From NCBI RefSeq assembly GCF_900188275.1, contig NZ_FZNY01000006.1, positions 248,001 through 312,000 of the forward strand: a DNA stretch of 64,000 bases. The letters run 5' to 3'. This document shows, one piece after another, positions 8,070 through 18,233 of the stretch. Source of the DNA: Dokdonia pacifica. Its GTDB lineage: Bacteria > Bacteroidota > Bacteroidia > Flavobacteriales > Flavobacteriaceae. The notes under the pieces were generated by a model. The model searched no databases and had not been told where the DNA came from. It saw only the letters and a list, made by a program, of their open reading frames with translations. Every line of letters starts with the position of its first letter. Positions within the stretch are counted from its first letter, which is position 1. Both the position numbers and the translations under genes were made by a program.

Positions 8070-9836
8070 TTAAAGATAAGTATTCTTTGATAGTTTAATT
8101 ACTCCACAAGGAGGCACTTCCATTTTTAAAATTCCTTTTTGTAACTCTATAGATGATTCACTCAATACTTTTCCTGTACAGTTGTAGATTACGATATTAT
8201 AACTCCCTAAATTATGAGAGAAGTCTATAATCACATGATCCTCTAATTGACCGTTTATGATATCAATCTTTGTAGCCTTTGAAGTAATACGTGCAACATA
8301 ACTATCAAAAATTCCTATAATGTGTTGATCATTTAAAATGGACTCACAAATAGGATAATTTGCTAATGGTTTGTGAGGTGTAAACTCTCCTTTTAATAGT
8401 GTAGTGGCGTTTTGGTTCCAATAATTTGTGTAAAAACCTATCATACTCGCTTCTTCTTGCGATGCGTCTTTTAATAAAATAGACAATTGAGGTACTCCAA
8501 ATAATGTGTTTACTAGTTGTAGTGCTTTTATTTCTATAGGTTCTTCTTTATGATATGTAAACATATCACTATGTACAGCAGTATTCCCACAGATCATTTT
8601 TATGTCTGCAATACGTACGCGGTTCATCGCAGTATCTCCTGGGCAGTCAAACGCTCTAAACATATTTCCATATTTGCGCATTGCAGGTCCTGTATATTTC
8701 TGTCTAAATTCAATAACAATATCTTCTTTGATAGATTTTAAAGAAGTGATAACATCTGTTAATAATTTATCTACTGCTTCATTAATGGAAGAAAAATCTC
8801 TTCCATTTTCTTGTGTTAATACAGTGTCGGGATATGCTTTAAATTCATCAATAAAATCAAGTTTGAAGCCATCTAGATTCCATTCTTTAAGAGCTTTTGT
8901 ATATAACTCAATAAGGTGTGCCCTTACTTCAGGATATCTAGGATCAAACACTGGAGCCCATCGATGGTTTTCAGTTAAAAATTTCCCTTTAAATTTCTGG
9001 TAGGCCTTACTGTGCTTTCCACAAAAGGGTACTGAGTACCACAATGCCAACTTCATGCCAGTGTCTTGAACTGCTTTTGTAAATTCAGCAAGCTTTGGAA
9101 TGCGCTCTGGTTCCCAATCTCCAGTATAATCATAACCTCTATTGCTGTCTTTAGTTTGCCAACCATCATCTAGAATCATGAGTTTATATCCTAATTTTGA
9201 TGCTAATCTACATTCTTGCAATAGTACTTCAGGTTCCAAATTTTGATGAAATTGATACCAAGTTGAATACACAGGTTGTACTGCTAGTGCAGGTGTTGGA
9301 GTAGGAGTAAGGTGTTCAAATTGTTCCCACCAAAAGCTTATATTTTTTAATGCTTTAGAAAAATGATAGTTATTTTGATCTATTCGCAGTTCTGTGCGAT
9401 ATTCTGTAATTTCATGATGAGGTTCTGCAAATAATGTGATATGACAATATATACAATTGTCTTCTTCTCTATACAAGGCATTTAAAGAAGTTGTATTTAT
9501 TGCATCAGAGCATGCATATGTAAGAACATTTGAATCGTCATGTCCATATAGAGCTATTATAGGAGCATCTACAGAAATACGAGATTCCATATGATCTAAT
9601 TCCCAATCGTCCATAATACGTTTAGAAAAATCTGAAGTCGGTTTCCAAACTCCTTTCACATTGATGGCAGGGATTTTCCAACGTATTGTCACAGGTACAG
9701 GTACAAATGCTTTATAGGCTGAAAAATTAATAGTATAAATATCTATATTTCCTTCCTTAGTGTGTGGTGCTATTGTTACATCAAAAGCATCTGAATCTTT
9801 GATGATGTTAAAACGATGTGTAATTACTTCTTCCAT
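8070..9836 (-). CDS. Alpha-galactosidase, GH36-type, cytoplasmic
   Basis: A 588-aa enzyme expected to hydrolyse terminal alpha-galactosides. An N-terminal beta-sandwich (about 1-180) precedes a TIM barrel with LMILDDGWQTKD (DDGW at 223-226) and KLDFIDEF, where D327 in K-x-D matches the GH36 nucleophile position; an Asp in RAFDCPGD (396-401) is the likely acid/base. There is no signal peptide, so it acts in the cytoplasm on an imported substrate. It is somewhat shorter than the roughly 700-aa bacterial GH36 enzymes. It starts 9 nt after the FG-GAP gene and is followed by the GlpK-GlpD fusion, which suggests that its aglycone is glycerol. GH36 also holds raffinose-family enzymes, so specificity must be measured. 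Confidence 0.88.
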   Translation of the reverse strand: MEEVITHRFNIIKDSDAFDVTIAPHTKEGNIDIYTINFSAYKAFVPVPVTIRWKIPAINVKGVWKPTSDFSKRIMDDWELDHMESRISVDAPIIALYGHDDSNVLTYACSDAINTTSLNALYREEDNCIYCHITLFAEPHHEITEYRTELRIDQNNYHFSKALKNISFWWEQFEHLTPTPTPALAVQPVYSTWYQFHQNLEPEVLLQECRLASKLGYKLMILDDGWQTKDSNRGYDYTGDWEPERIPKLAEFTKAVQDTGMKLALWYSVPFCGKHSKAYQKFKGKFLTENHRWAPVFDPRYPEVRAHLIELYTKALKEWNLDGFKLDFIDEFKAYPDTVLTQENGRDFSSINEAVDKLLTDVITSLKSIKEDIVIEFRQKYTGPAMRKYGNMFRAFDCPGDTAMNRVRIADIKMICGNTAVHSDMFTYHKEEPIEIKALQLVNTLFGVPQLSILLKDASQEEASMIGFYTNYWNQNATTLLKGEFTPHKPLANYPICESILNDQHIIGIFDSYVARITSKATKIDIINGQLEDHVIIDFSHNLGSYNIVIYNCTGKVLSESSIELQKGILKMEVPPCGVIKLSKNTYL

Positions 9837-9845
9837 GTAAGCCTA

Positions 9846-12800
9846 TTATTCATTTATAGTCGGGCTATCTCCTTTATTAATTTCAAATACGCATATCTTT
9901 TCGTTATGCTGAGTGGCTATTATACGTATTTGCTTTTCTTTACTAATTGCTGCGGTGATATGATTTGATTGTTTAGGTACTATAAAGCCGCTTTCTTGAT
10001 TATTAATGACTGTAAATCCTTTATCACTTCCCTTTAAAAATACACCTATTAGTGCATCATGCCTTCCATAATTGGATTCGGCGGTATAATCGTTTCCTAC
10101 AAATAGGACATCTTTATAACCGTCTTGATCAATATCTTCAATCAGAATATCTTTGATGGAAGATCGTTGACATTCTTTAGGAAGTGGGTGAATAACAAAT
10201 GTATTATTACCTATGTTTTCTGCATACACAGACTCAAATGTTGTTGCATTAAATGTGTCATTATCGAGATCCTGAATGTTTAAAAGCGTTTTGAAATCTA
10301 CTTTAGCAAACTCACTGTAGGTTCCGTATCTCTTTTTTAGGGAAACTAGTTGTTTAAAAATATCATCCCTTGTATGAATAGGTTTTAATGTTGAGGTTTG
10401 GTGATGCATAAAATATTGTGCTAGTACAGGGTCTACACTACCATTACTATCAAAATCTTTTATATATACATATACGGGATGTTCTTGAGTAGGTTTTGTA
10501 AAGCCATTTATACCTTGGTTTCCTAGTATTAAATCTATATCACCATCATTATCTATATCTGAACTCTTTACAGTATTCCACCATCCATTCATTGATACAT
10601 CTTTCCCTTCTTCATTTTTGAATTGTATAGGAAGTTGTTCTAGTGTATTGTCTTTTATAGTGTGTACAGTGATGCCATTCCAGTGTCCAACGGTAATCAA
10701 CTCTTTATTTCCATTTGTAGAGAGATCAGCCCAAATAGCATTTTTCAAAAAACCGCTAGTACTTTTTATAGTATCGGCTATATAATACTTCTTGTTTTTA
10801 TTTTCTAATAGATAACTTTCCATTCCAAGAGGATAGCTTCCAGCAAGCACACCTCCAGTAATAAACAAATCATCATCCCCATCTTGATCATAGTCTATTT
10901 TACTTACGCTAGAAGTATTAATGCCCATTTCTGGTAACCGCACTTCTTTAGGTATAACAAAATTTCCATTTCCATCATTTAGTAAAATATAATCTTGCAA
11001 GTCTCGTGCATCAGTACCTCCATATCCGATATATAAATCTAAATCACTATCCTGATCAATATCTACAAAGAGTGCTGAGGTTACATCAGAGTTTGAAGTA
11101 AATGTTTGAATGACATTATAAACTCCTAAATCATCTTCTTTTAATAACTGACTTGAGGTTTTACTATTCCCTCCTATAAATAATTCATCACCTACATTAC
11201 CATCTATATCCCCTGAAATAATGACTGGTCCATTTGCATGAAATTGAGAGGGTAGTAGTGACTGTTGTATAAAATCGTTTGCTGGATTTTCAGTATGTGT
11301 ATAGGATAAGATCGCTTCTTTTTTTTGTATGAGTGTCGTTTTTTCTTTTTTAGATACACTTGCTGTTATAGCATCTTTATAACTTAAAACAGAAGTCATA
11401 TTTGGAGTAATATCTTTAGCAGTATACACTTTACCGTCTGGCCAAATCACTTCCAGAGAATCTATTGGCGATGTATTTATCCCAAAATAAATAGTAGGTT
11501 CTACAGAAGAGAGATATCCTTTTACTACAGATTGATACTGTGTTTGTGATATTCCTTGTTGCCACAAGGTAACTTTTGCTCCGATAGCCGTTTTGTTTTT
11601 TGGAGCACCTTTTAATTGGATACGTATATAATCAATAGCTTTTTTATCTGTATGATTTTCAAGGATGAAAGTAGCAGTATTAATGTTGTTTACTATAATA
11701 TCTAAGTCCCCATCACCGTCTAAATCGGCATAAGCAGCGCCGTTTGAGAATGAATCTTTTGATTCCATCCATTGATTAGATACATCTTCAAATGAAATAT
11801 CTCCGGTATTTTTAAACATATAATTAGGAAGGTAAATACCTGGTAGGTCATTTACAAGTGATTGTAATTTCTTAGTGCGTGCTTCAGGAGTTCCAAAAAC
11901 ATTATTTTGCCCAGAATAATTGATAAAATCTAAATCTGTAATATCTTTTACATAGCCGTTTGTAATGTATAAATCTTTCTGGCCATCACCATCATAATCA
12001 GCGATAAGTGGCGCCCAACTCCAATCTGTTTTTGCAATACCAGCTTTATATCCAACTTCAGAAGCAGGCAAAGCAGTACCTTGGGCTACTCCATTATGTA
12101 TCTGTAAGGTATTTTGGACATATTGTGGCGTGTAACCATTACGTTGAGAGAGTAAGAATTTGTCATAGTTATTGAAACCAAGCATCTTTTTTTGACGCTC
12201 ATAGTCATTTGGAAGCATATCTACAACAGCAATATCAGGTAATGCATCATTATTAATATCGGCAATATCTACGCCCATCGCATTATAAGTTTGCGTGGTG
12301 AGGATATCTGTATCCGCTTTCGCGAAAGCGTACCCAGCAGCATCACCTTGATTTATATATAATACATCGTTTGTAATAAAATCATTCGTAATGTAAATAT
12401 CGGGCAATAGGTCATTGTTGTAATCGGTAATAGCAATACCTAGCCCAAAGCCTTTGTGTGTGATTCCTTTTTCTAGTGATACATCTTCAAAAACAGGGTG
12501 AGAGGCTCCTTCTGGAGTTTTGTTTTCTAGAAGAACATCTTTTAGATGTTCAGGAAATTTATCTTTAGGGATTGGATTGTTTCTGCCGTATTTTGTGTTT
12601 CCATTTCTAACAATAAAGGCATCTAAATCATGATCTGAATCATAATCAAAAAAGAGTGTTTGCTGGCTGTACTGTGTATCGTTTAGACCATACGCTGCTG
12701 CTTTTTCTTCAAAGGTTGGAATACCGTCTTGATTAAGTCCTTTGTTTATGTATAATAGATTAGGGCAATCATTATTGCAATGTACCCCGCCTACATTTAT

Positions 12801-13184
12801 ATAAATGTCATCATATCCATCTGTATTGATATCTACAATACTTACCCCTGTAGTCCAACTGTTAGTAGCTATGCCAGAGATCGCAGTAATATCTTGAAAT
12901 TTCATTTCGCCTGTATTGAGGTATAATGTACTGGATACTTGATTTCCCGTAAATACAATATCAGGTAAACCATCATTGTTAAAATCACCAATACCGACGC
13001 CTCCTCCATTGTAGCAATACTGAAAATTGATAGCATTTATAGTATCATTCTCAGTAATCGTATTTTCAAATGTTATTTGAGAATGTGATGGGGAGACATA
13101 CGAAAACAGATGTGTTTTCGAATTTCTTTCTTGGCAAGACCAGAAAGATAGTGTGATAAGAAAAATATACAGGCTATTTTTCAA
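9846..13184 (-). CDS. FG-GAP / ASPIC-UnbV repeat lipoprotein
   Basis: A 1112-aa surface or periplasmic lipoprotein: lipobox cysteine C17 (LSFWSC), then many FG-GAP (VCBS) repeats with calcium-binding-like D-x-D/N-x-D-G loops (GDFNNDGLPDIVF, DYDGDGQKDLYI, DIDNDGDIDLIL). An ASPIC/UnbV domain sits mid-protein (GAKVTLWQQG, then YFGINTSPIDSLEVIWPDG). Such proteins are frequent partners of SusC/SusD pairs in marine flavobacteria, but their job is not established; ligand binding or scaffolding at the outer membrane is a reasonable guess. A palindrome copy at 12315-12330 is read in frame as GYAFAKAD. It follows susD after a 115-nt gap containing a hairpin. Confidence 0.85.
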   Translation of the reverse strand: MKNSLYIFLITLSFWSCQERNSKTHLFSYVSPSHSQITFENTITENDTINAINFQYCYNGGGVGIGDFNNDGLPDIVFTGNQVSSTLYLNTGEMKFQDITAISGIATNSWTTGVSIVDINTDGYDDIYINVGGVHCNNDCPNLLYINKGLNQDGIPTFEEKAAAYGLNDTQYSQQTLFFDYDSDHDLDAFIVRNGNTKYGRNNPIPKDKFPEHLKDVLLENKTPEGASHPVFEDVSLEKGITHKGFGLGIAITDYNNDLLPDIYITNDFITNDVLYINQGDAAGYAFAKADTDILTTQTYNAMGVDIADINNDALPDIAVVDMLPNDYERQKKMLGFNNYDKFLLSQRNGYTPQYVQNTLQIHNGVAQGTALPASEVGYKAGIAKTDWSWAPLIADYDGDGQKDLYITNGYVKDITDLDFINYSGQNNVFGTPEARTKKLQSLVNDLPGIYLPNYMFKNTGDISFEDVSNQWMESKDSFSNGAAYADLDGDGDLDIIVNNINTATFILENHTDKKAIDYIRIQLKGAPKNKTAIGAKVTLWQQGISQTQYQSVVKGYLSSVEPTIYFGINTSPIDSLEVIWPDGKVYTAKDITPNMTSVLSYKDAITASVSKKEKTTLIQKKEAILSYTHTENPANDFIQQSLLPSQFHANGPVIISGDIDGNVGDELFIGGNSKTSSQLLKEDDLGVYNVIQTFTSNSDVTSALFVDIDQDSDLDLYIGYGGTDARDLQDYILLNDGNGNFVIPKEVRLPEMGINTSSVSKIDYDQDGDDDLFITGGVLAGSYPLGMESYLLENKNKKYYIADTIKSTSGFLKNAIWADLSTNGNKELITVGHWNGITVHTIKDNTLEQLPIQFKNEEGKDVSMNGWWNTVKSSDIDNDGDIDLILGNQGINGFTKPTQEHPVYVYIKDFDSNGSVDPVLAQYFMHHQTSTLKPIHTRDDIFKQLVSLKKRYGTYSEFAKVDFKTLLNIQDLDNDTFNATTFESVYAENIGNNTFVIHPLPKECQRSSIKDILIEDIDQDGYKDVLFVGNDYTAESNYGRHDALIGVFLKGSDKGFTVINNQESGFIVPKQSNHITAAISKEKQIRIIATQHNEKICVFEINKGDSPTINE
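12315..12330. repeat. Genome palindrome inside the FG-GAP gene
   Basis: The 16-bp core CGCTTTCGCGAAAGCG is intact and translated as AFAKA on the minus strand. Confidence 0.9.
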
Positions 13185-13215
13185 ATTGTAGGGTGTTTAA
13201 GGGATTATTTTTAAC

Positions 13216-13248
13216 GTCGAGCAGATCACAAGATAAGACCTGCTCGAC
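13216..13248 (-). promoter_or_regulatory. Intercistronic stem-loop between susD and the FG-GAP gene
   Basis: GTCGAGCAG (13216-13224) pairs perfectly with CTGCTCGAC (13240-13248) across a 15-nt loop. It lies in the 115-nt gap after susD, with a modest U-rich stretch downstream on the minus strand. It could reduce read-through or stabilise the susCD transcript so that the transport genes are made in excess of the downstream enzymes. Function is inferred. Confidence 0.5.
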
Positions 13249-13299
13249 AAATTAAAAACAAACTAAATTCAAATATTGTTATTAAAAAGAAAAACGCAC

Positions 13300-14889
13300 T
13301 TAATATCCTTGGTTCTGAGTAAGATTAGGATTTGCTTGTAATTCGGTTAATGGAATCCATAAAACTTCGTCTTGACCTGGTGTAAAAAATGCAGCAGGAC
13401 CTGCTAAAGATTTAGGATGATTTCCACCAGCAACTGTAGATCCTTGTCCTAGGATATCGTCTGCGATTCCCCATCTTACAAGATCAAAGAAACGATGCCC
13501 TTCTCCTGTTAACTCCATTACACGTTCATCTCTTATTGCTTGACGTAATTCTGTTTGTGATATGTTATTAGGTAATTCGCTGATTTGCGCTCTATCTCGT
13601 ACTTGATTTACAAATCCAACTGCTTGTCCAGTAGCGCCACTTTCATTAAGAGCTTCTGCAAGCATTAGTAGAGCATCTGCATAACGTATGATACGCCAGT
13701 TAGTTCCAAGATCATTTCCAAACCCAGAAATGGCAGAACTAGATAATCCTGATTCGATACCTGTATATTTTACAGAAAAAATAGGTTCTACTCCTAATGC
13801 ATTTATCGTTTCTATACTAGGTGCAAAGTCTTCTAAATAAGGAACTCCTGCATATCCTGTTGCTCCTGGATAATCAAATACCATGGTTGCATTACGTCTT
13901 ACAGTATCTCCATTGGCGTCAAAAATGTCACGAATATGTGGGTTGATTACGTGACCTTGATCTAAACTTACATGAGGAGGTGAGTAATCGATATGCCAGT
14001 TTGATTGCGTTCCAGTAAGAGGCGCATCTGATCCCCATACAAAGTTATCTTGTCCTACATATTGTAATTCATAAATAGACTCATTATTATTTTCGACTGA
14101 TGAGTCAGAAGAAAAATTATCTCCATAATTAGCAGCTGGGAGTAGTGAATATCCTAATGTAGTAACAGTAGTTAAATCTGCAGCGGCATTTGCCCAATCT
14201 TGCATGTATAGGTAGGTTTTACCTCTTAATGCTAATGCAGCACCTCTAGTAGGACGACCCAAATCTTCAGATCCCCATGTGTCAGGTAATCTATTAACAG
14301 CCTCTGTTAAATCGGCAATGATTGCTTCATTAAACATTGCTGGAGTTGCATTTGATGGAAAGAATTCATCTGGATTTTGTGGATCTGGTGTTTGCATCAC
14401 TAAAGGAGCAGTTCCAAAAAGATTTAATAAATACCAGTTACAAAATGCCCGTTGGAAATGTGCTTGTCCTAAGATTTCATTTTGTACTTGTCCTGAAAGC
14501 ACCCCATTCTCTGCATCTTCTTCAATAATTTTATTGGCTCTGGAAATAGATTGATATAATTGTGGATATAAATCTACAGCCCATCTAGAAATACCAGGTT
14601 GTCCTTCTAGCGTAGACATTGTGGTATTTTGTTGAAAAGGGATCACATTATATGCATCAGAACGAAGCATAGCCCCTGTATGGATTACGCGTCCCCAGAA
14701 GAAAACGGCAGTAACTGGGTGATACATACCATTTACAGCGAGTCTAAAATCTGCTTCAGACTGAAAAAATTCAGGTTCTGCTACATTATTTGGATTTGAA
14801 ATGTTGAGGTCTTCCTCATCACAACTATAATAGAGTACTACAGCAAGTAGCAACATTATAAAGGGAAACAGTTTTTTAATTGTTTTCAT
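13300..14889 (-). CDS. SusD/RagB-family outer-membrane lipoprotein
   Basis: A 529-aa SusD homologue: lipobox cysteine C23 (VVLYYSC), followed by the typical SusD start (DEEDLNISNPN, FFQSEADFRLAVNGMY) and the conserved C-terminal part (RYADALLMLAEALNE, then RDERVMELTGEGHRFFDLVR). It is the substrate-capturing lid of the TonB-dependent SusC channel. It begins 20 nt after susC, so the two are cotranscribed. With a cytoplasmic alpha-galactosidase as the only glycosidase in the locus, its ligand is probably a small alpha-galactoside rather than a polysaccharide. Confidence 0.95.
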   Translation of the reverse strand: MKTIKKLFPFIMLLLAVVLYYSCDEEDLNISNPNNVAEPEFFQSEADFRLAVNGMYHPVTAVFFWGRVIHTGAMLRSDAYNVIPFQQNTTMSTLEGQPGISRWAVDLYPQLYQSISRANKIIEEDAENGVLSGQVQNEILGQAHFQRAFCNWYLLNLFGTAPLVMQTPDPQNPDEFFPSNATPAMFNEAIIADLTEAVNRLPDTWGSEDLGRPTRGAALALRGKTYLYMQDWANAAADLTTVTTLGYSLLPAANYGDNFSSDSSVENNNESIYELQYVGQDNFVWGSDAPLTGTQSNWHIDYSPPHVSLDQGHVINPHIRDIFDANGDTVRRNATMVFDYPGATGYAGVPYLEDFAPSIETINALGVEPIFSVKYTGIESGLSSSAISGFGNDLGTNWRIIRYADALLMLAEALNESGATGQAVGFVNQVRDRAQISELPNNISQTELRQAIRDERVMELTGEGHRFFDLVRWGIADDILGQGSTVAGGNHPKSLAGPAAFFTPGQDEVLWIPLTELQANPNLTQNQGY

Positions 14890-14909
14890 ATCGTATTCTT
14901 TTTATTTTT

Positions 14910-17900
14910 TTAAAATGACATTTGTATACCCATTGTAAAGGTGCGAGGTCTTGGTTGTGCTCTAATATCCAACCCTCTATCGAAGACAGCATCAGAAGCA
15001 AAAGTAGGATTGAACCCGAAAAACCCTCGATTTGTACCTAATCCAGCATTGTTAGATCCAACTTCTGGATCATAACCAGAATAATTTGTAATTGTAAATA
15101 GGTTTTGGACATTTACAAAAGCACGAGCATTTGAAACCCATTCTTTTCCTATAAAATCTGTAAAGTTATATCCTACTTCAATTGTTTTTAAACGAAGGAA
15201 AGAACCATCTTCTACAAAGAAATCTGAAGGTAATTGATTTCCAGCAGGATCTTGTACAGATACTCTAGGTAGGTTTGTATTTGGATTTTGAGGAGTAAAT
15301 GCATTTCGTACAATACCTAATTTATTGTCATCTAAGAAAAAGTATCCGAAGAACTTCGTCACATTATAAATTTCGTTTCCTTGTACACCATTGAAAAATG
15401 CTGATAAATCCCAATTCTTATAATTTGCAGAAAAATTAATACCATATGTGAAATCTGGGGTAGGATTTCCGATAGATGTTTGATCTTCGTCATTTATACG
15501 ACCATCACCATTAATATCAACTCTTCTAAAATCTCCTGGTTGTAATAAAGCTCTTCGGTCTGGGTCATTTGCAAGAAATGGATCATTATCTATCTCTGCT
15601 TGATCGTTATAAATCCCATCTGTTTTAAATCCAAAGAAGAAACCTAAAGGTTGTCCTACTTCAAAACGATTTGCTCTTAATCCTTCTTCATTATATGAAG
15701 GTCCTACAATTGGATTAGGAGAACTGGTAAGTTCATTTCTAATGGCAGATAAATTAAAACCTACATCAAAAGTAAAATCTCCTCCTTTATCATAGTGATA
15801 TTGTGCTTCAAATTCAAATCCTTTATTATTGATGGATGATGCATTTTGAAATACTGGAGTTACAGACCCATTTGAATCTGGAATCGCAACTGCTTGTATC
15901 ACATCATCATTATCTCTATTGAAATAATCTAAGCTTAACTTTAAATCATTATCAAGTAATGCAGCGTCTATTCCTACATTAACTGTTGTAGAGGTTTCGA
16001 AACTTAAAGTTGGGTCTACAATAGATGTAATTGCAAAACCTGGAATTTGTCCTGAAATACCGCCAACAGTGATAGGAGAGGTAGACCCTACAACAGATTG
16101 ATTTGAGAATGGCGGAACATTTTGCGAACCTAATTCTCCGTATCCAGCTCTAAGCTTTAAATTATTAAATAATCCATCTTTATTAAAGAAATCTTCATCA
16201 CTAATTACCCAACCTGCAGAAAAAGAAGGGAATGTTCCTTCATTAAATCCATCTGAGAATAGTGAGGTTCTATCACGACGTACAATAGCTGTGAACAGGT
16301 ATTTTTTGTTGAAGTTATAATTGATACGTCCAAAAACAGAGAAAAGTTTATTATCAAAACGACCTCCACCAGAGTTGATAATATTATCAGCAAACTGTGC
16401 AATATTTGTAATACTATTACTTGGCAAGCCTTCTGCATATATAGCAATACTATTATCAGTAATATCTTGACGAGCACCTCCTAATAAGACATCAAAGTTA
16501 TGATCTCCAACACTTTTCTTATAATTTAAAGTAGGTTCGACATTGGTTGCATAACGTTCTCCTCTAAATTCTGTTAAGTCATTGAGGGCATTAAGATTAA
16601 ATACTTGATCAAATACAGGTGAATCTAAAGTTGGTCCTCCTAAGTTGAAAATAGGTTGGAATGTATTTCTATAGAAACTAGTGTACTCAGTACCAATATT
16701 TAATTTGGCCGTAAGTCCTTCTATAATTTCATAAGAAAAGTTTAGGTTTCCTAAGAAGTTACGTTCTGTATTTTGGTCATTAACAAGTTGTGCTTGCGCA
16801 AATTTATTAGCTCCTCCAACACCGAAAACATTTCCATCTACAGCTTCAAAGCCTCCTAGATTTTCAGGAACATTTGCTCTGATAATTGGTACGGTACCTC
16901 CTTGATTACCAAATGCATTGTTTCGAGTAAAGCGGTTTTCAGAAAAACCAAATGATTCTTGAATTTTTAACTTGCCTAAATTAAATTCACTATTTAAACG
17001 TATATTTTTACGATTAAAATCTTCACTAATTAATAAACCTTCTTCATCATAATAATTTGCACTAAAGAAAAATCTTGAATTTTCACCCCCTCCAGATACA
17101 TTAAATCCATAATCTTGAATAATGCCTGAATTGATGGTTAGGTCTTGAAAATCAGTATTGATTCCTGGGTCTGCTATATTTCCTTCAAGTCCATCATTAA
17201 TGAGACGTTGATTAAGAAAGGCAATATATTCAGGGCCATTTAATAGGTCTAGTGTTCTTCCTTGGGTGTTAACTCCGCTTCTTATATCAATATTTACGGT
17301 AGTGGCAGTAGCGGTTTTCCCTCTATTAGTTGTTACAATAACTACTCCATTTGCTGCACGAGATCCATAAATTGCGGCTGAAGTTGCATCTTTTAACACT
17401 TGTATATTTACAATGTCTTTGGCATTTAAATAATTAATGTTGTCTGAGATGGCTCCATCTACTACATATAAAGGCGCAGAGTTGGTTAAAGAACTTACAC
17501 CACGTACAAAAACATTGGCAGGGCTCCCTGGAGCACCTCCAGCGGTTTCAACTTGCACACCAGCTAGTTTACCTTGTAGGGCAGAGGTAGGGTTTGCAGT
17601 TACAACTTGTGCAATATCTTCTGTTTTTATTTGTGAAATAGCACCTGTAACATCTCGTTTGGATTGAGATCCAAATCCTACAACAATTACTTCATCTAGA
17701 GCTGCGGCATCTATTTGCATTACGATGTCAATGGTTGTTTGTCCATTTACGGGTACTTCTTTTGTAGTAAAACCTGTATAAGAGAATACAATGATGGCAT
17801 CATCTGCAACATTTGAAAGTGTATAATTACCATCAAAATCAGTAGTTGTTCCATTTTGAGTGCCCTTAACAAGAATATTTACCCCAGGTAATGGTCCTAA

Positions 17901-18002
17901 TTCTTCAGTCACAGTTCCAGTTATTGTCTGTTGTGCATACAAACAACTAGAAATGATGACCAGAAGAAGCGTAACAATGGGTTTGAGTTTTGTTAGATTC
18001 AT
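14910..18002 (-). CDS. SusC/RagA-family TonB-dependent receptor
   Basis: I chose the ATG at 18002 (1030 aa, MNLTKLKPIVTLLLVIISS) because it gives a compact signal peptide; the upstream ATG at 18032 would add ten residues. After cleavage near CLYAQ come a carboxypeptidase-like domain (GTVTEELGPLPGVNILVKG), a plug (VVGFGSQSKRDVTGAISQI) and a long beta-barrel ending with an aromatic residue (MGIQMSF). It is the outer-membrane channel of a SusCD pair powered by TonB. It heads the minus-strand galactoside operon; a predicted promoter and operator lie at 18077-18091. Confidence 0.95.
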   Translation of the reverse strand: MNLTKLKPIVTLLLVIISSCLYAQQTITGTVTEELGPLPGVNILVKGTQNGTTTDFDGNYTLSNVADDAIIVFSYTGFTTKEVPVNGQTTIDIVMQIDAAALDEVIVVGFGSQSKRDVTGAISQIKTEDIAQVVTANPTSALQGKLAGVQVETAGGAPGSPANVFVRGVSSLTNSAPLYVVDGAISDNINYLNAKDIVNIQVLKDATSAAIYGSRAANGVVIVTTNRGKTATATTVNIDIRSGVNTQGRTLDLLNGPEYIAFLNQRLINDGLEGNIADPGINTDFQDLTINSGIIQDYGFNVSGGGENSRFFFSANYYDEEGLLISEDFNRKNIRLNSEFNLGKLKIQESFGFSENRFTRNNAFGNQGGTVPIIRANVPENLGGFEAVDGNVFGVGGANKFAQAQLVNDQNTERNFLGNLNFSYEIIEGLTAKLNIGTEYTSFYRNTFQPIFNLGGPTLDSPVFDQVFNLNALNDLTEFRGERYATNVEPTLNYKKSVGDHNFDVLLGGARQDITDNSIAIYAEGLPSNSITNIAQFADNIINSGGGRFDNKLFSVFGRINYNFNKKYLFTAIVRRDRTSLFSDGFNEGTFPSFSAGWVISDEDFFNKDGLFNNLKLRAGYGELGSQNVPPFSNQSVVGSTSPITVGGISGQIPGFAITSIVDPTLSFETSTTVNVGIDAALLDNDLKLSLDYFNRDNDDVIQAVAIPDSNGSVTPVFQNASSINNKGFEFEAQYHYDKGGDFTFDVGFNLSAIRNELTSSPNPIVGPSYNEEGLRANRFEVGQPLGFFFGFKTDGIYNDQAEIDNDPFLANDPDRRALLQPGDFRRVDINGDGRINDEDQTSIGNPTPDFTYGINFSANYKNWDLSAFFNGVQGNEIYNVTKFFGYFFLDDNKLGIVRNAFTPQNPNTNLPRVSVQDPAGNQLPSDFFVEDGSFLRLKTIEVGYNFTDFIGKEWVSNARAFVNVQNLFTITNYSGYDPEVGSNNAGLGTNRGFFGFNPTFASDAVFDRGLDIRAQPRPRTFTMGIQMSF

Positions 18003-18076
18003 ACAATTGGTTTTTATAAATTGATTATACATGCTTGGTTAATTTGTAACATTTATCATGCTATGATACTCTATGC

Positions 18077-18091
18077 TACTTTTCAAAAGTA
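18077..18091. promoter_or_regulatory. Candidate GntR operator overlapping the susC -7 element
   Basis: TACTTTTCAAAAGTA is a 15-bp near-perfect palindrome of the form TACTTT-N3-AAAGTA, the same form as the site in front of the regulator gene at 19267-19281. On the minus strand positions 18091-18084 read TACTTTTG, an exact match to TAnnTTTG, about 80 nt before the susC start. A repressor bound here would block transcription. No good -33 element was found. Confidence 0.55.
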
Positions 18092-18135
18092 CAGTATTTT
18101 TTCTATTTTTAATAATTAAGTATTAAAAAAATGAT

Positions 18136-18158
18136 AATATGGCAATATTAACCATATT
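18136..18158. promoter_or_regulatory. Inverted repeat upstream of susC
   Basis: AATATGG (18136-18142) and CCATATT (18152-18158) form a 7-bp inverted repeat with 9-nt spacing about 140 nt upstream of the susC start, upstream of the proposed -7 element. It could be an activator site, but AT-rich inverted repeats also arise by chance. Confidence 0.25.
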
Positions 18159-18233
18159 TATATGTAGATATAATAATTGTATTCTGTAGGAAAAAATAGC
18201 GAATACGTTGTGTTTTTACCCTACTATTATGTT

